Positions 43,664-53,531 are shown, numbered from the stretch's first letter. The stretch: 64,000 nt of DNA from JAEYZS01 sp964469265 (GCA_964469265.1 CAYXYF010000012.1:1-64000); one strand, 5' to 3'. Program-made: numbers and translations. The notes: generated from the letters alone by a model not told the origin.

Positions 43664-46003
43664 TTATTCAACGAATTCATCTTCTAACTCTAAGAAATCG
43701 TCTTGGATAGTATCTTGAGTTGGTGCAGGTTTCAACTTCGGTCGTAAGTTTTCCGTAAATGCCCCATGACGATCTCTACCGCCAAAACCTTGCTTTACAT
43801 CGCGAACTCTGTCATCGAGTTTGCGTGAAAGAAGTCTGTTTGAGTCTTCAGGGTTTCTAATTACCTTCGGAGTAATGAAGACAATCAGGTTTTGTTTTTG
43901 AACCTGTTTGCTCGTGGCTTTAAATAACCAACCCAAAACTGGGATGTCGCCTAATAACGGAACCTTTGTTACTGTATCAGAAACTTGATCTCGCATTAAA
44001 CCACCAAGAACCGCAGTGTCACCATCTCTCATTACGATGTTTGTCTCAAGCGCACGCTCAGAAAGCGTTCGTGAGATCTTTGCCAGCTCACTTGAGTCTG
44101 GATTCGCATCCACTTGCGCAATCGTTTGTTTAATGTTCATTCGAACAGTCTCACTGCTAGGGGAGATGAACGGCTTAATAACAAGTTTAATCGTCGCCTT
44201 TAATCTTTCTGTGCTTCGTGAAACCTGTCCTCCCGTACCTACTGTTTCATTCATCCCAACTGGTACGTTTTGACCGACTTCAACTGTCGCCTCTTCATTG
44301 TCCATTGCAATAATTTGTGGTGTTGCTAGAACGTCTGACTTTACGTTGTTCTTCAAGAGAGTTAAGAAAGCACTTAAACTCTTAACTGCGACATCTTGGC
44401 CGCCTACTTTGATGTTTACTGTTTCACCACTTCCGAACCCGAGGATAGCGCCCTCGCCCCCGATAGACGCTAGAGTTGCAAGAGAACTGTGGCCACCAAA
44501 GCCCATTCTTCCTAGGCCATCTGTTCCAGGTTCGAATTTATAATAAGACATTCCGAAGTTTGTTTGATCGTTAGCGCTCATTTCCATGATGATGGCCTCA
44601 ACATAAACTTGATCACGCGGAATATCGATCTTGTTAAGTAGAGTTAAGATCGCCTGATAATCCTGTCTGCTTCCGACAATAATAAGGGAGTTTGTATCTT
44701 TATCCGCAGAAACTTTGACGTCGGCACCAAACAGACCTGCCGAGCTTTGGCTTTGTGAAGTCATCGGTGCGCCGAAGCCGTCATTAAAGACTGGCGGAGG
44801 AATACCTTGCATCGGTCCTCCAGTTCCTTGTTGATCGTCTTTAAGTTGTTTTGCAATTCCGTTGATAATATCAGAGATTTTTTCAGCTTCACCGTGCTTA
44901 ACGTAATAAACATAGGCGCCGCCAGAACCTTCTGCCAATGGAAAGTCTAACGTTTTAACAAGCTCCCTGATCTTTGCAATACCTGCTTTGTTTCCCACTA
45001 CGATGATGGAATTGGTTCTATCATCTGGAAGTACATTTGAAAAAGCACTTCCACCGCTTGATTGCTGTTGTTGACCTGGTCTAAACCTTGGGACACCCGC
45101 ACCGAAGTTACGACTTCGCTGGTTTCTTTGGTCTTTGTTAATGATTTGATCAATAAGGTCTGCAATATCTTTTGCTTTGGCGTGTTTGATTTTGATCACT
45201 GCCATTTGCTCATCAAAACCTGCGATATCAAGTTGGTTTACGATCTTCATAAGTCTTTGAACACTAGAGGCTTGATCGGAGACAATCAAAGAGTTAGTTG
45301 GCTCATAAATATCAATGTTTCCGTTTTTAGAGACAAGTTTTGTTGCAAACTTATTCATCTCTGCAGCTGGAACGTATTTTAAGTGAATAATTCGTGTGAT
45401 CATTTGATCTGTATCTGGAGTATAAGCCCCAGAGTAGATTTCCAGATTATCTCGCTGAGCATCCCGAACGGGAAGAATTTTTAAAAACTTTCCTGATGGA
45501 ACAACTGCAAATCCTCTAATGGCAAGAGCACTGAGAAATACTTTGTAGGCCTCTGCCACTGTGATCTGAGTTGGAGCCATAATAGTGATTTTACCGCTAA
45601 CGTTTGGGTCAACGATAAAGTTCTTTCCAGTTAACTCAGAGATGGCTTTAATAACGTCGGCAATATCCGCGTTCGGAAAGTCAAAGCTATCAATGAGGTC
45701 TGGATAGTTTTCATTTGTTATGTCTGCATCTGTTGCTTGAGAAAGTGGCGGAGTACGGCGCTTTTTTGTTCCACTGAAGTTTGACCCTGATCCACTCGGC
45801 GCTGGTGCTGGCGCAAAGTTTTGAGGTGGCGGAGGGGGCGGGGGATCTTGGTACATCTGATCCATGTCTGGTGGCATATCACCCATATCGATATCTGGAG
45901 ATTCTAAAAAGTCATTCTCCATGAGTATGTCATCCTGAGCTTGCACATGAGTGGATACTATCGCAAGTGATAGCATTGTTAATAATAATAATTTTCTCAT
46001 CAA
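43664..46003 (-). CDS. gspD: Type II secretion secretin GspD
   Basis: 779 residues with signal peptide (cleavage after VQA), N0-N3 periplasmic domains (ADVIKAISELTGKNF; ILPVRDAQRDNLE; RTNSIIVVGNKAG), and the C-terminal secretin core with VPLLGDIPVLGWLFK near 700. A proline-rich stretch (DPPPPPPPQNFAPAPAP) near 50 and a Gln/Ser-rich segment in the N3 region are extra low-complexity parts. Forms the outer-membrane pore. gspE follows on the same strand. Confidence 0.95.
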   Translation of the reverse strand: MMRKLLLLTMLSLAIVSTHVQAQDDILMENDFLESPDIDMGDMPPDMDQMYQDPPPPPPPQNFAPAPAPSGSGSNFSGTKKRRTPPLSQATDADITNENYPDLIDSFDFPNADIADVIKAISELTGKNFIVDPNVSGKITIMAPTQITVAEAYKVFLSALAIRGFAVVPSGKFLKILPVRDAQRDNLEIYSGAYTPDTDQMITRIIHLKYVPAAEMNKFATKLVSKNGNIDIYEPTNSLIVSDQASSVQRLMKIVNQLDIAGFDEQMAVIKIKHAKAKDIADLIDQIINKDQRNQRSRNFGAGVPRFRPGQQQQSSGGSAFSNVLPDDRTNSIIVVGNKAGIAKIRELVKTLDFPLAEGSGGAYVYYVKHGEAEKISDIINGIAKQLKDDQQGTGGPMQGIPPPVFNDGFGAPMTSQSQSSAGLFGADVKVSADKDTNSLIIVGSRQDYQAILTLLNKIDIPRDQVYVEAIIMEMSANDQTNFGMSYYKFEPGTDGLGRMGFGGHSSLATLASIGGEGAILGFGSGETVNIKVGGQDVAVKSLSAFLTLLKNNVKSDVLATPQIIAMDNEEATVEVGQNVPVGMNETVGTGGQVSRSTERLKATIKLVIKPFISPSSETVRMNIKQTIAQVDANPDSSELAKISRTLSERALETNIVMRDGDTAVLGGLMRDQVSDTVTKVPLLGDIPVLGWLFKATSKQVQKQNLIVFITPKVIRNPEDSNRLLSRKLDDRVRDVKQGFGGRDRHGAFTENLRPKLKPAPTQDTIQDDFLELEDEFVE

Positions 46004-46024
46004 ACCATCCTCGGTTTCATTTTA

Positions 46025-47059
46025 TTATTCATCGATATTAAAAATTAGCGACGTTGGCTGTCCGTCACGTTCAATTTCAACTTCAATACGCCCTTCGTTT
46101 CTGAGTTGGTTATAAAGCTCCATAGCTTTAGCAGGACTGTTCACGCGCTCACCATTAACGCCTTTAATGACGTCACCAACTTGTAAACCAATTTGGTTAA
46201 ATACACTATTGGGCTCAATACCTAACATTTTAAATCCGTCAATCTCGCCGCCAGAGCCTGGAACGATATTGGGTACCGCTGTTGCCTGCTGTAAGAGATC
46301 AGGCAAGTTTTTAAGATAGCCGTCTAAATCTGTTCGTTTAATCGATGTGATATCGCCATCTTTTCTAAATACACCATCGGATGTCGTTGTGGGTCTTTTC
46401 GCAAAAGTGATTTTTGCGTCTTCAGGGATTTCTATGTATTCAAGCCTTGAGTTACTTAAGTTTCGTATGATGGCCTTGCGCCGCTCCACTCTGACCAAGA
46501 CTGCAATTGTTGAAATTTCGTCGTTTGGTAAATACGGGATAACATCGTTAGTTGTTCTGAGCTGAATTGTTGCAACACTTTTTCCAGGGTTCACATGAAC
46601 AATGGTTCCGATAAGGTTGAGGGGTAAGTTTGATTTTACCGCTGGGCCAGTGTCAGCAAACATTTCACCTTCGGGTGCAGAAAGCGGGTTGGGTATAATT
46701 CCATCAGAGTTAAAAATATTTCTGTCCGTGATGGGTCCATAACTTGAGCGAGGTTTTTGACTCAAGCCCTCAGGTCCTTGCGGAAGCATTGGCGGAGCCG
46801 ACGTCGGGAGAAGAGAATCTCTAAAAAGTAAAATCGTAGTGTCTGCTAAAAAAAGCGCGATAAGAAGTATAAAGGCAAGAGGGAGATATTTGTCCGCTGA
46901 ACGTCCTCGGTTCGGTTTATGTCGGATGGGCCGAGCATCAAATTGTGGTGAAGGTGAGCTTGCGTTGGGATCAAAGATTCCTGTTGCAGTAACATCTGGA
47001 TTGAACTCTTCTTTAAAAAAAGAAGGAAAGATTTTACGCAGTAATCCCTTAATAGCCAT
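46025..47059 (-). CDS. gspC: Type II secretion protein GspC
   Basis: 344 residues from the ATG at 47059 (SD GGGGA upstream); a TTG at 47074 would add five residues. N-terminal cytoplasmic part, one membrane helix (LPLAFILLIALFLADTTILLF, near 63), an HR domain (NLIGTIVHVNPGKSVATIQL) that contacts GspD, and a C-terminal PDZ domain (QIGLQVGDVIKGVNGERV). First gene of the operon; a TATAAT at 47151 may be its promoter. Confidence 0.88.
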   Translation of the reverse strand: MAIKGLLRKIFPSFFKEEFNPDVTATGIFDPNASSPSPQFDARPIRHKPNRGRSADKYLPLAFILLIALFLADTTILLFRDSLLPTSAPPMLPQGPEGLSQKPRSSYGPITDRNIFNSDGIIPNPLSAPEGEMFADTGPAVKSNLPLNLIGTIVHVNPGKSVATIQLRTTNDVIPYLPNDEISTIAVLVRVERRKAIIRNLSNSRLEYIEIPEDAKITFAKRPTTTSDGVFRKDGDITSIKRTDLDGYLKNLPDLLQQATAVPNIVPGSGGEIDGFKMLGIEPNSVFNQIGLQVGDVIKGVNGERVNSPAKAMELYNQLRNEGRIEVEIERDGQPTSLIFNIDE

Positions 47060-47458
47060 TGATGTGTTCCCCAATTGAGTGAGACTTTTAATCTCGACTC
47101 ACTTATGTCGCTATTAAAATATTAACAAACCAAAGTATCGTGGTGGTACGATTATACTATATATATTGAGAGTCTAGCCCAAGGTCTCGTTATGGGAGTC
47201 CAAAGTATTTCTTATTTATGAGCATTTATAGGTGATTAAGAGGCACTGATGTGAGGCGCAATTACAATTCTGTACGAAAACTTTTCATCAGTACTCAATA
47301 GAATTTTAATTTTCCACATATTTGAGGCATAAAGTTAGCCAAGCTTATGAATCGCTAGGTTTTTAGGAACTTAGTTTGGGGAAAAGATTCTAGAAGCTTC
47401 TTGCAAATAAGTTCGTGGGGAATGAAAGCAAGAAAATCTGGGTGTGTGAGGGGTATAA
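47060..47458. other. Divergent intergenic region before gspC and 47459
   Basis: About 400 AT-rich bases with a minus-strand TATAAT (47151-47156) about 92 bases from gspC and a small ATCGT/ACGAT inverted repeat beside it. No open frame with a plausible start is visible. Probably holds the promoters of both genes. Confidence 0.5.
47151..47156 (-). promoter_or_regulatory. Candidate -10 box for the gsp operon
   Basis: Exact TATAAT on the minus strand. No good -35 at 16-18 bases; a TTGGGC at 20 bases is the closest. Support is weak. Confidence 0.3.
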
Positions 47459-48166
47459 ATGAAAGCCATCTTGTTCAGTGGTTTATCCATGATGGATCAG
47501 AGTAGTGTTCGCGAGTCCTTAATTCGTATACCAGAAGTTCTTAGTCGTATAAAATTAGCGCAAAAAGCCATTGATCAATTAACGGGCAACACCGTCGAAC
47601 TTGTAAACTGCATGTTCGAAGATGATCAAACCTTTCAAGCTAACTGCAAAATCCGACGGGTTCTAGTGAACCTAGTTCAACTCGGACTCTACGATCGTTA
47701 TATAAAGTCAAATCCAAAACCAAGATTCTTCGTGGGTTCGCTCCCGAATGTTTCTGCCATTGAGCATATTCTTGGATTTAACTTTATCGACGAGTTTGTA
47801 AGATCAGTTTGGTTTCAAGACTTAGAAGGCTCAGAGGCGCGGGAAACTCCGACATCGAATAGTAAATATCAAGATATTCATGTTGTGCAAATGCTCCGAA
47901 AAACAAATCACTATTATGTTTACGAGTGTAACAAAATCAGTGACGAGACAACGGAGTCGAAGAAAATCGAAGAGGCAGACTCTGCAGATAAGCTGATTGT
48001 TCGTCTCATCAAAAAATACAATGCAAAGCAAATCGTAAATTTGGGTTCTGCAGATTTCCTTTTAGATCCAGTTATGAATCCGTTTCATCTAGAGGACATC
48101 AACATCTATAACACTATAGAAGTTGATCCAATGCTGACATGGTTTTATACCAGGCTTGCTAGCTAA
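47459..48166 (+). CDS. Protein of unknown function
   Basis: 235 residues, no signal peptide, SD AGGGG six bases from the ATG. It starts FSGLSMMDQSSVRESLIRIP and ends ...NTIEVDPMLTWFYTRLAS. A faint resemblance to the acyltransferase (FabD) layout can be argued: N-terminal LFSGL for LFPGQ, a VGSLPNVSAIE segment in the place of the GHSLGE nucleophile elbow, and a C-terminal VNLGSADFLLD in place of ELGPGKVL. The catalytic Ser-His pair is not obvious, so if related it may be inactive or regulatory. Treat as unknown. It converges with the GNAT-like gene, ten bases apart. Confidence 0.6.
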   Translation: MKAILFSGLSMMDQSSVRESLIRIPEVLSRIKLAQKAIDQLTGNTVELVNCMFEDDQTFQANCKIRRVLVNLVQLGLYDRYIKSNPKPRFFVGSLPNVSAIEHILGFNFIDEFVRSVWFQDLEGSEARETPTSNSKYQDIHVVQMLRKTNHYYVYECNKISDETTESKKIEEADSADKLIVRLIKKYNAKQIVNLGSADFLLDPVMNPFHLEDINIYNTIEVDPMLTWFYTRLAS

Positions 48167-48175
48167 CGGTCCTTC

Positions 48176-49318
48176 TTAATAAAGAATCGGCTCGATTTCT
48201 GGGGGCGGCGTGATGTTGTGCAGTTGCAAAAAGTCTGGCAGTGCCTTTTCTGGCGGCAAAATCGTATAAATCGAAAACGGAATATTCGAGACCAAAAAGC
48301 TTTTCGGCGGCATAGTTAACGGCGTCGTTATAAAGTGCGGGTAAGTTAAGAGTTCATCTTTTTGCGTGACACGAAAGGCTTCCGCCAATAAGGCAGCGAA
48401 AATATCGGGATTATCTGCATACAAATGAGTTAAGAATTTAATTTTAATATCTTCGGCAACTGCTGGTAAACGCTTCACAAATCCTAAATAAGAAAACCAT
48501 TTTGAGAACGTATACACGGTCTCCCCAAATCCAGAGTAATTGTTAACTGAAATCTCCATAATTTGCGATGCCTTCCAAGGCGCCACACAACCGATAATGT
48601 CTCCTCGAGAGTTCTTTGCAATTAAAAAGTTATGCATCTCAAAACCTTTCCAGGTTTTAAAACGCTCTTGAAGCAATTCCACTGAATAAGGAAAACTCAA
48701 CGGCTTATGGATGGCTTTGCTACTGAGATACTTTGCCAAAGGTTCTAAATCTTCAGGCTCCATTGGAGCGATGTTTACAGATTTTAAAAACGGCAAGTTG
48801 GTAAATGGAACTTTACCGTGGATTGTGACAAGGTTGTACTTACGGTAGAAATAATATCTTGGAATATTACGCCGAGCACTTCTGGGTCGAATAAGAGCGT
48901 TGTATGCTTGGCTTTGGCTGGAACTTAATATCGAAAATATATAATCACAATTTCTTTCAATTGCGCTTTCTTGCATAGCTGGTAATAGCAAATCGGGCCA
49001 TGAGACAATGGCTTCACGATTTGCGGATATTTTAAGATCTGTAGCAAACCCAACTTGAGTTTCTTCTCCGTTGAGCAAAGTTTTTCTAAAAAGTAAACTT
49101 GCAACGCCCTCAATGTCGTCGCTTTCGTTGACCATCTTAAAAGTAATAAAGTCGTCGGTTTGAAGGCGGTATTTGTCAAAAAACGAACCTTTTCTATCAA
49201 CCACGAGTTCCATCGGGGTGTTTCGTAAATACGGCTGTTTAACAATAAAGTTTTTAAGCTTTTCGCTGTCAGACTCTTGTGCAATCTCTAGACGCAGTTG
49301 CGATTGGCCTTCACTCAT
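48176..49318 (-). CDS. Putative GNAT-fold protein (two-domain)
   Basis: 380 residues without signal or membrane helices. The N-terminal half (RLEIAQESDSEKLKNFI; IEGVASLLFRKTLLNGEETQVGFATDLKIS) has the N-acetyltransferase strand order, and the second half (NIAPMEPEDLEPLAKYL; FLIAKNSRGDIIGCVAPW) looks like a second one, so a double GNAT fold is likely. Its start overlaps the stop of the adenosyltransferase gene by four bases. Substrate is unknown. Confidence 0.6.
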   Translation of the reverse strand: MSEGQSQLRLEIAQESDSEKLKNFIVKQPYLRNTPMELVVDRKGSFFDKYRLQTDDFITFKMVNESDDIEGVASLLFRKTLLNGEETQVGFATDLKISANREAIVSWPDLLLPAMQESAIERNCDYIFSILSSSQSQAYNALIRPRSARRNIPRYYFYRKYNLVTIHGKVPFTNLPFLKSVNIAPMEPEDLEPLAKYLSSKAIHKPLSFPYSVELLQERFKTWKGFEMHNFLIAKNSRGDIIGCVAPWKASQIMEISVNNYSGFGETVYTFSKWFSYLGFVKRLPAVAEDIKIKFLTHLYADNPDIFAALLAEAFRVTQKDELLTYPHFITTPLTMPPKSFLVSNIPFSIYTILPPEKALPDFLQLHNITPPPEIEPILY

Positions 49319-49890
49319 TTACTTTTCCATTCAGTTTCAGAAAAGCCTTCGGTCTTATTGCAAAATCTCGACATAACAAAAAGAAGATCACTTAAGCGAT
49401 TGAGATATTGAATAGTGACTGGTTGAATCTCAGTGTTTTCTTCTCGAAGACGAATGCAGAGGCGCTCAGCTCTTCTGCAAACTGTTCTTGAAATATGAAG
49501 GGCCGCCGCGGCCTTGGATCCACCTGGCAGAATAAAATTCTTCAACGGCGCGAGTTCTGTTTCTAAGTCGTCGATCTTAATTTCTAAAGTTTGGACTTCG
49601 GTTTCACTAATGTTCGGAAGTTGACTGCTTAACTTTGCATCAGCGCACGCCAGCTGACTTCCTAAATTAAAAAGTGCATTTTGAATTTGAAATAAACTGT
49701 CGCCGAGTTTTTTGAGAAGTTGATCCTTTGAGGGGCTTTCATGTATGTGGCTCAACACAACTCCGATGGTGGAGTTGAGTTCATCTAGTGTCCCGTAAGA
49801 CTCTAGACGCATGTGCGCTTTGGAGACGGTTTCTCCGCTGACGAGGCGAGTTTCGCCCTGATCACCTTTTTTGGTATAAATTTTAGCCAT
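49315..49890 (-). CDS. Cob(I)alamin adenosyltransferase, PduO type
   Basis: 191 residues. The N-terminal ATP-binding motif TKKGDQGETRL, followed by AHMRLESYGTLDELNS, and the C-terminal HISRTVCRRAERL and YLNRLSDLLFVMSR segments are all characteristic of the PduO/MMAB adenosyltransferases, which make adenosylcobalamin for B12-dependent enzymes. No other cobalamin gene lies in the window, so it may serve salvage of imported corrinoids. Coupled to the GNAT-like gene by ATGA. Confidence 0.92.
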   Translation of the reverse strand: MAKIYTKKGDQGETRLVSGETVSKAHMRLESYGTLDELNSTIGVVLSHIHESPSKDQLLKKLGDSLFQIQNALFNLGSQLACADAKLSSQLPNISETEVQTLEIKIDDLETELAPLKNFILPGGSKAAAALHISRTVCRRAERLCIRLREENTEIQPVTIQYLNRLSDLLFVMSRFCNKTEGFSETEWKSK

Positions 49891-50046
49891 ATCAATAACC
49901 TAAACAAATTTAGACTTTTTGAATAGGGAAAGGGTGAGGGGCCAAGAATTTGCAACGACGCATTACATTTAAAGGGCTTAGTCATTGTAAATGACCTCAT
50001 TAGTGGTAATAAAAAGCCATTCAGAAAAATCTTAGGAAATTAGTAG

Positions 50047-51468
50047 ATGAAAAGACTCGAACGGTTGGCTGACTATATTTTCAGGTTCCTGTGCTCACTG
50101 AAACTTGCTGTAATTGTAATCATCGCACTTGGAACCATTTCCGCTGTGGGGACAATCGTTGAATCCAAGTACGACATGCTCACAGCACAACAACTTATAT
50201 ATCATTCCCCTTATATGTATTTCACCATGGTCCTTCTTTGCATCAATCTGATTGCTGTGGCTGTAGATCGTTTACCGTGGAAGAAGCGCCACGTGGGCTT
50301 TGTCATGGCTCATGCAGGGATTATCATTTTGATTTTGGGTTCCTATGTCACGCGAAAGCTGGGCGTGGATGGTTCTATTTCAATGAATATCGGAGAAACG
50401 TCTCGTAGCATTGCCATCACTGAAACAGATCTCATCGTTTATCGATTACAGGACATGCAAAATTCTGAAAAAATTTTTGAACAAGATGTGAACTTCTTAG
50501 TCCGAAGCCCTAAGAGGCGACCACTGCAAGTCGTGTTTGGTGAAGGTGAGAAGGATCAATTAGAAATCGTAGATTATATGCCTTATGCAAAGAAGGACTT
50601 TGCGATTCGCGAGTCTGACAAAGTGACAGACGGCCCTGCAGTCCGGTTCCAATTGCAAAACCCGATGATCAATATGATGGAATGGATCGTTCAAAGTGGA
50701 ACTCAGCCTGCGAAGTTAGATCTGGGTCCAGCACAAGTGGTTCTTTCAAAATCCGACTATGAAACTCTGGGCGGAAAAAATGAAATTGCTTTGATCCCAA
50801 CGAAAACAAGGGACGTCTTCCGATATAAAATTTTTGATAAGGCAGGTAAGGTTGTTAAATCTGGCACAGTTCCTGTCGGCGGCGTTTTAGAGACAGGATG
50901 GATGGGGCTCACTCTTCGAGTCATTCAGGCTTATCCAAAAGCGCGAGTAGAATATACTTATACGAGGCTCGATTATCCGAACCCAACAAGTACGTCAGCG
51001 GCGTTGGTCAAATTCAACGGAAACGACCATTGGCTCGGGAAAAACAGTGCAATTCAGCTTTTCACCGACGATAGTGTTTACTTTGTAACTTACGGAAATA
51101 AAAGAATCGACATGGGCTTTAATATGACGCTGGAAAAGTTTATCGTCGATCGCTACGAAGGAACCAACATGGCCAAGGGATATAAGAGCTTAGTTTATGT
51201 CCCAGAGCTTGGGCGGCGTGAGATTTATATGAATGAGCCCCTAAAACATAACGGTTATACTTTCTATCAGTCTAGCTTTGAAGAAAACAAGCTGGGTGAT
51301 CCTGTAGCATCTATTCTTTCAGTGAATTATGATCCAGGCCGTTGGATTAAGTATTTGGGCTCTTTGCTTATTATTTTGGGATCAATAATGTTGTTTTATT
51401 TTAGAAAATTTGGAATTCAACCCAAGGACGATTCGAAATTTTTGAAGTTAGACGAGGATAAAAAATGA
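50047..51468 (+). CDS. ccsB: Cytochrome c biogenesis protein CcsB/ResB
   Basis: 473 residues. Three hydrophobic N-terminal helices (LKLAVIVIIALGTISAVGTIVES; YFTMVLLCINLIAVAVDRLPW; VGFVMAHAGIIILILGSY), a large periplasmic domain, and a final helix (YLGSLLIILGSIMLFYF). This matches ResB/CcsB, the partner of CcsA in system II heme delivery. The next gene begins in the last bases of this one (ATGA). It probably matures the c-type cytochromes of the act operon downstream. Confidence 0.9.
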   Translation: MKRLERLADYIFRFLCSLKLAVIVIIALGTISAVGTIVESKYDMLTAQQLIYHSPYMYFTMVLLCINLIAVAVDRLPWKKRHVGFVMAHAGIIILILGSYVTRKLGVDGSISMNIGETSRSIAITETDLIVYRLQDMQNSEKIFEQDVNFLVRSPKRRPLQVVFGEGEKDQLEIVDYMPYAKKDFAIRESDKVTDGPAVRFQLQNPMINMMEWIVQSGTQPAKLDLGPAQVVLSKSDYETLGGKNEIALIPTKTRDVFRYKIFDKAGKVVKSGTVPVGGVLETGWMGLTLRVIQAYPKARVEYTYTRLDYPNPTSTSAALVKFNGNDHWLGKNSAIQLFTDDSVYFVTYGNKRIDMGFNMTLEKFIVDRYEGTNMAKGYKSLVYVPELGRREIYMNEPLKHNGYTFYQSSFEENKLGDPVASILSVNYDPGRWIKYLGSLLIILGSIMLFYFRKFGIQPKDDSKFLKLDEDKK

Positions 51469-53093
51469 ATGTCATAAGATGGTTAAAGATTTTTTTCGTA
51501 GTGCTGTGTATTGCTAACCCGCTTTATGCGGCTTCAATTGAATCGGTGTTCAGAACCATTCCAGTTCAAGATTCAGGGCGCGTAAAACCTTTTGATACCT
51601 TTGCGCGAGAATCGCTACACCTTATTTACGGAAAAAAGGAATACAAAACCAAACAAGGAAACTGGGAGCCAGCAGTTCAAGTGGTGTTCACTTGGATGAT
51701 TATGCCGCAACACTGGGACGACATAGAGTTTGTGCGCATTGATCAAAAAGATATCAAAGAACAACTTAAACTCGATGTTAATAAAAAACACTTTTCTCCA
51801 AACGATCTGCTTTCCCGAGAGCAGCTGCAAGTTCTTTTTGGAGAGCTAAAAGCACAGCGAGAAGCTAAGGCCAAGCTCAATACATTCTTCCAAGCGGTTG
51901 AGCGGCTTGAAACTCAGCTCACAATCTTTAAAGCCATGGGGCAGGGCTATCTGCCAGGTTTTATTCCGCAACAAGATGACGATACCTGGTTACCTTTAAA
52001 AGATTTTCCAGAGGATTACGCCAACTTGTTTTTGAGAATCACAAGAGGCTTTGCAACGGCACTTGCAGATGATGGAAGTGCTTCGGAACTTCAAGAGGCG
52101 GTTCAGCTCTTTAACGAAAAGGCCAAAGCTGAAAACTTAGCACGGTATCCTTCAAAGCAAAAAATCAATCTTGAGGTTCAGTACAACCAACTTCATCCGT
52201 TTCAGTGGTCGTGGATACTGTATCTTGTTTCGTCATTATTTTTTATGTTCTACTTTATCGCAAAGAAGAATTGGTTCTACAAACTTTCAGTCATAACAAC
52301 GGTTCTTGCGTTTTTAATTCATACCTATGGCTTTATCCTTCGGATCTTTATTATGGAGCGGCCACCTGTTACCAACATGTATGAAACCGTCATATGGGTT
52401 CCGTGGGGTGCAGTGCTATTTGCATTGATCTTCATAAAGTTCAACGGAAATAAGTTCTTCTTAATTGCAGCAAACATTGTTGCAGCGGTTTGTTTAATCC
52501 TTGCTGATATGGCACCAGTCATTTTGGACGCAAGCTTACAACCACTTCAGCCCGTTTTAAGAAGTAACCTGTGGTTAACCGTTCACGTTTTAACGATTAC
52601 AATCAGCTATGGCGCATATTTCTTAGCGTTTATTTTAGGGGATATTGCGCTGACGTTCTATCTTATCAACGAGAAAAAGTATTCGTCGCAAATTGCAGCT
52701 CTAAGAGATGCCATCTACCGAAGTATTCAAATCGGTACGGTTCTTTTGGGTGCGGGTACTATCTTAGGTGGTGTCTGGGCAGATTATTCTTGGGGCCGAT
52801 TCTGGGGATGGGATCCTAAGGAAACCTGGGCGTTGATTGCATTCTTGGGTTACATCGCAATTCTTCATGGCAGACTTGCAGGTTGGATTAAACCCTTTGG
52901 GTTTGTTCTTTGGTCGGTTCTATCCTTTGCCCTTGTGGTGATGGCTTGGTACGGAGTGAACTTTGTACTGGGTGCGGGCCTACATTCCTATGGCTTTGGC
53001 GGTGGGGGATTGCCATTTGTTTCTGCAGTGATGGGCGCCCATGTTCTTTATGCCGTCACTGTTTGGTATGTGCGCCTAATTCGGCGTAAATAA
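51465..53093 (+). CDS. ccsA: Cytochrome c biogenesis protein CcsA (ResC)
   Basis: 542 residues. An N-terminal signal-like helix and a ~230-residue periplasmic part are followed by eight or so membrane helices that carry the WWD heme-handling motif (SWGRFWGWDPKETWALI). Histidines in TVHVLTIT and GLHSYGFGG are likely heme ligands. With CcsB it ligates heme to CxxCH sites in the periplasm. The N-terminal extension is longer than in plastid CcsA and resembles proteins that carry an extra domain. Confidence 0.9.
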   Translation: MNVIRWLKIFFVVLCIANPLYAASIESVFRTIPVQDSGRVKPFDTFARESLHLIYGKKEYKTKQGNWEPAVQVVFTWMIMPQHWDDIEFVRIDQKDIKEQLKLDVNKKHFSPNDLLSREQLQVLFGELKAQREAKAKLNTFFQAVERLETQLTIFKAMGQGYLPGFIPQQDDDTWLPLKDFPEDYANLFLRITRGFATALADDGSASELQEAVQLFNEKAKAENLARYPSKQKINLEVQYNQLHPFQWSWILYLVSSLFFMFYFIAKKNWFYKLSVITTVLAFLIHTYGFILRIFIMERPPVTNMYETVIWVPWGAVLFALIFIKFNGNKFFLIAANIVAAVCLILADMAPVILDASLQPLQPVLRSNLWLTVHVLTITISYGAYFLAFILGDIALTFYLINEKKYSSQIAALRDAIYRSIQIGTVLLGAGTILGGVWADYSWGRFWGWDPKETWALIAFLGYIAILHGRLAGWIKPFGFVLWSVLSFALVVMAWYGVNFVLGAGLHSYGFGGGGLPFVSAVMGAHVLYAVTVWYVRLIRRK

Positions 53094-53116
53094 GTGGCCG
53101 TTGCGCACTTAAAATC

Positions 53117-53145
53117 ATAGAAAAGTTTCAAATCTGACTTTTCTA
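53117..53145. terminator. Hairpin downstream of ccsA (first of two)
   Basis: TAGAAAAGT and ACTTTTCTA around a ten-base loop at 53118-53145, with no following T-run. Could be an operator, RNA structure or weak terminator. Confidence 0.4.
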
Positions 53146-53156
53146 ATGCCCTGCTA

Positions 53157-53184
53157 TGAAGGGGTCTGTTAGCTTACCCCTTCA
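53157..53184 (+). terminator. Terminator-like hairpin downstream of ccsA (second)
   Basis: TGAAGGGGT and ACCCCTTCA, nine bases each, around a ten-base loop, then TTCTTTC. It likely ends the ccs transcript or attenuates the next gene. Confidence 0.55.
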
Positions 53185-53208
53185 TTCTTTCAATTTAGAG
53201 GGTAGTTT

Positions 53209-53481
53209 ATGAAGTTCTTTCTAGGGATACTCGTTATTCTATTTATTGCATTAACAATGGGCTTTGCGGATTTGGCTTACGCGAATCGCTGTGGTGCTTT
53301 TTTGGATGCTCCAGAATACATTGGCTATTACGAAGAATCCTATGGCCATAGAGAAAACGGCCCCTTCAATCATGAAAGATCTGGCTACTATCTAGAAAAT
53401 CAAAGAGGCGAACGCTACGAGGAATTCTACGAATACGAATCACGCCCCCAAGACGAATTCTCCTACAACGACATGTTCTAA
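53209..53481 (+). CDS. Small secreted Tyr/Glu-rich protein
   Basis: 90 residues with a clear signal peptide (cleavage near AYA-NR, residue 26). The short mature part (about 64 residues) is rich in Tyr, Glu, Arg and Asn and has a single Cys near residue 28. GAGGG lies upstream. I do not recognise the family. A terminator hairpin overlaps the stop codon. Confidence 0.65.
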   Translation: MKFFLGILVILFIALTMGFADLAYANRCGAFLDAPEYIGYYEESYGHRENGPFNHERSGYYLENQRGERYEEFYEYESRPQDEFSYNDMF

Positions 53482-53500
53482 AGGTACGCCGTACCTTTTT
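53480..53500 (+). terminator. Palindromic terminator with GGTACG core
   Basis: AAAGGTACG-C-CGTACCTTT followed by TT; it includes part of the stop codon. The core GGTACG also begins the inverted repeat of the first RAYT element, so it may be an unrelated terminator or a REP remnant. Confidence 0.6.
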
Positions 53501-53531
53501 GTCTAGCAGCGCGGCGTTGTTGCATCGTGCT

